Positions 62,466 through 64,000 of a DNA stretch of 64,000 bases are shown piece after piece. Each line of letters opens with the position of its first letter. The first letter of the stretch is position 1. Source of the stretch: Sphagnum compactum (Eukaryota > Bryophyta > Sphagnopsida > Sphagnales). The position numbers and the translations under genes were made by a program. Location: positions 31,672,213 to 31,736,212 of the forward strand of contig OZ234493.1 in NCBI GenBank assembly GCA_965153455.1, written 5' to 3'. The notes beneath the pieces were generated by a model. It was given only the letters and a program-made list of their open reading frames with translations. It searched no databases and was not told the origin of the DNA.

Positions 62466-64000
62466 ATGGCATGGAGAGGCCCTGCGAATAACAACCTCGG
62501 AGACGATCTCTGGAGCCTGTCTTCGTTGCTGTTTGCATCTGTAGACCTGCTCTTGGTTTCCTTAGTGTTCCTGAGCGCTGTATTCACTTTCTTCACCTCA
62601 AGCTTCATACGAATATCTGGCCTGCACATTCCTTGCTCATGCTTTGCTGCTCGTCACCGTCTTAAGCACAGACGACATCGGGAGATGATGACAGCAGTAG
62701 CAGCCCGGCGAAGCAAGTCATCGGTCAACAATAGTAGCGGCAACCAAAGCGGCGGAAGTCGGCAGCAATCCTCTGCGGGAAGAAAAATGGAAGAAGTCTC
62801 CTCCAATGCAAGTTCTGGACTTGACAACAACAGAGAGCTTGAAGAGAATGATGAGAATGAACGCCTATTGAAAGCTCTTCGAGATGAGCGTGAGGCGCAA
62901 GCTGCGTTGTATCACGAGTTGGAGAAGGAGAGAAACGCTGCAGCAACGGCTGCAAACGAAGCGATGGCAATGATAACGCGTCTTCAAGAAGAGAAGGCAC
63001 TTGTGCAGATGGAAGCGCGGCAATTCCAGCGGATGGTGGAGGAGAAGACGGCTTACGATCAAGAAGCGATGGAGATTCTCAAGGAAGTCCTTGCAAGAAG
63101 GGAGGAGGAGAAAAATCAGCTTGAAGACGAGATGAGGAAGTGCAAAACAAAGCTACTTGGGAGGGACCAAGCTACAGTTCCAGAAAGAAGAAGAAATGAG
63201 ACAATGCAGCCAGGGTGCAGCAGCAGAGATACTGAAGACAGTGAACTTTTCCCAATCACAACTGCTGGTGTAACAACCAAGAGGTCGACTGCAAGAGCAG
63301 CAGCAGCAGCTAGGGAGACCGAGAAACCACAAGAGGCAGACTCGGTTATCAGCCTCAAGAAGAAATGGGACTCTCAGGGTACTACCGAAGAAGAAGTATT
63401 CCCTGATCAGAACAAAGGTAAGGAACCCCCTCTTCCTCCAGCAAGTTTTTCAGAACGAGAAATAGAAGAGAAGAGGCTGTCAGTGTTAGAGTATGTGTGG
63501 AAATTCGAGGAGCAATTGCATCATCATCAGCAGGGAGGTAGACAACCTCCTTCAGCTCCAACTGGTAGTAGACCTAAAAGTGCTGGTGATGAGCAAAGAT
63601 CTGAAGATGAAAGGAGAAGAACCATGTGCCACCACTCAGAATCATCACCACAGAAAGCTGCAACAGTTGTCTCTGGCAAACTAGAGAAAGAGGAAAATCC
63701 GGGCGAAGATGGTGAAACATGCAGGTCGATGGGTTTAGGGTTCCTAGCAGAAGCTGTTCATGGGGAGGAAGATGATCTGTTCGTGCAGGATATTTATGAA
63801 GTGCATAATGCATCTCATCATGAGCCTCCTAGTGTTGTCATGCAAGACACAGAGGAGGACTGTTGGGGTTGGGACTCCAGGATAAGACATCAATCAGACT
63901 TGGATCGACCAGGGAAGCTCGACCTTTTGATCTTGCATGAGGAGGAAACACGAGATAGTACCAGAGAAGATACCCACTGTCATCACCGGAGTCAAAATGT
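62466..64000 (+). CDS. GTD-binding (DUF593, myosin-binding) protein, right end outside window
   Basis: ATG at 62466 opens a frame of 511 codons to the window edge with no stop or intron. Residues ~17-46 form a strong hydrophobic membrane segment, then SGLHIPCSCF, matching the conserved Cys block after the membrane span in this family. A basic and Ser-rich linker follows. Residues ~131-228 form the GTD-binding coiled coil (ENERLLKALRDEREAQAALY, then EKERNAAATAANEAMAMITR and EEKALVQMEARQFQRMVEEK). The tail is acidic and low complexity, with the motif VQDIYEVHN near residue 440. Family members (MyoB/zein-body-like) are membrane receptors for the globular tail of class XI myosins and drive vesicle movement on actin. 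Identity within the family is not resolved. Confidence 0.93.
   Translation, partial: MAWRGPANNNLGDDLWSLSSLLFASVDLLLVSLVFLSAVFTFFTSSFIRISGLHIPCSCFAARHRLKHRRHREMMTAVAARRSKSSVNNSSGNQSGGSRQQSSAGRKMEEVSSNASSGLDNNRELEENDENERLLKALRDEREAQAALYHELEKERNAAATAANEAMAMITRLQEEKALVQMEARQFQRMVEEKTAYDQEAMEILKEVLARREEEKNQLEDEMRKCKTKLLGRDQATVPERRRNETMQPGCSSRDTEDSELFPITTAGVTTKRSTARAAAAARETEKPQEADSVISLKKKWDSQGTTEEEVFPDQNKGKEPPLPPASFSEREIEEKRLSVLEYVWKFEEQLHHHQQGGRQPPSAPTGSRPKSAGDEQRSEDERRRTMCHHSESSPQKAATVVSGKLEKEENPGEDGETCRSMGLGFLAEAVHGEEDDLFVQDIYEVHNASHHEPPSVVMQDTEEDCWGWDSRIRHQSDLDRPGKLDLLILHEEETRDSTREDTHCHHRSQN

Overview
This is nuclear plant DNA. Exons are near 50% GC, introns are short with GT-AG borders, and intergenic DNA is AT-rich. 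Plant-specific families (Di19, GTD-binding/DUF593, FYVE-ankyrin, folate-biopterin transporter) sit among decayed DNA transposons and many private tandem repeats. It looks like a land plant with moderate gene density, possibly seed-free (bryophyte, fern or lycophyte), but I cannot fix the lineage from sequence alone.

Layout. 1-239 (-): N-terminus of an unknown, probably organelle-targeted protein running off the left edge. 1888-3937 (-): a Di19 zinc-finger gene, five exons, with one AT-AC (U12-type) intron. 4440-5190: GGTTATC-rich repeat element. 5190-7580: AT-rich DNA with duplications. 7917-13080 (+): PP2A scaffold subunit A, twelve exons rebuilt to 586 aa. 13.1-23.4 kb: gene-poor DNA with a copia reverse-transcriptase scrap and a decayed hAT-like transposase. 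23456-24595 (-): F-box/kelch-type gene. 25.2-26.6 kb: GGAACCGG-rich repeat block and a 54-bp minisatellite. 29291-32228 (-): FYVE-ankyrin gene, ten exons, 291 aa. 32.5-38.5 kb: tandem repeats and AT-rich DNA. 39588-41940 (+): folate-biopterin transporter family gene, 480 aa. 42851-44839 (-): PLP aminotransferase of the kynurenine/glutamine transaminase type, convergent with the transporter. 45.1-46 kb: minisatellite and a MITE with a TTA duplication. 46-48.4 kb: AT-rich. 49-51.9 kb: a decayed transposon-like gene with a noncoding leader, an array of self-complementary GAAGGCGACGGC units, a 36-bp peptide-coding repeat and a C2H2-like segment. 52.2-60.1 kb: a broken MULE transposase inside a field of GCAATACC motifs and long direct repeats. 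62466-64000 (+): GTD-binding (myosin-binding) protein, open at the right edge.

The cellular genes are ordinary single genes with no operon-like logic: phosphatase scaffold, stress-linked zinc finger, ubiquitin-ligase adaptor, phosphoinositide-binding protein, folate transporter, aminotransferase and myosin receptor. The unusual material is in the repeats. The 49.4-50.2 kb palindrome array shows apparent compensatory changes between arms. The GCAATACC field surrounds the MULE gene. Several genes carry their own cluster of degenerate short repeats just upstream.
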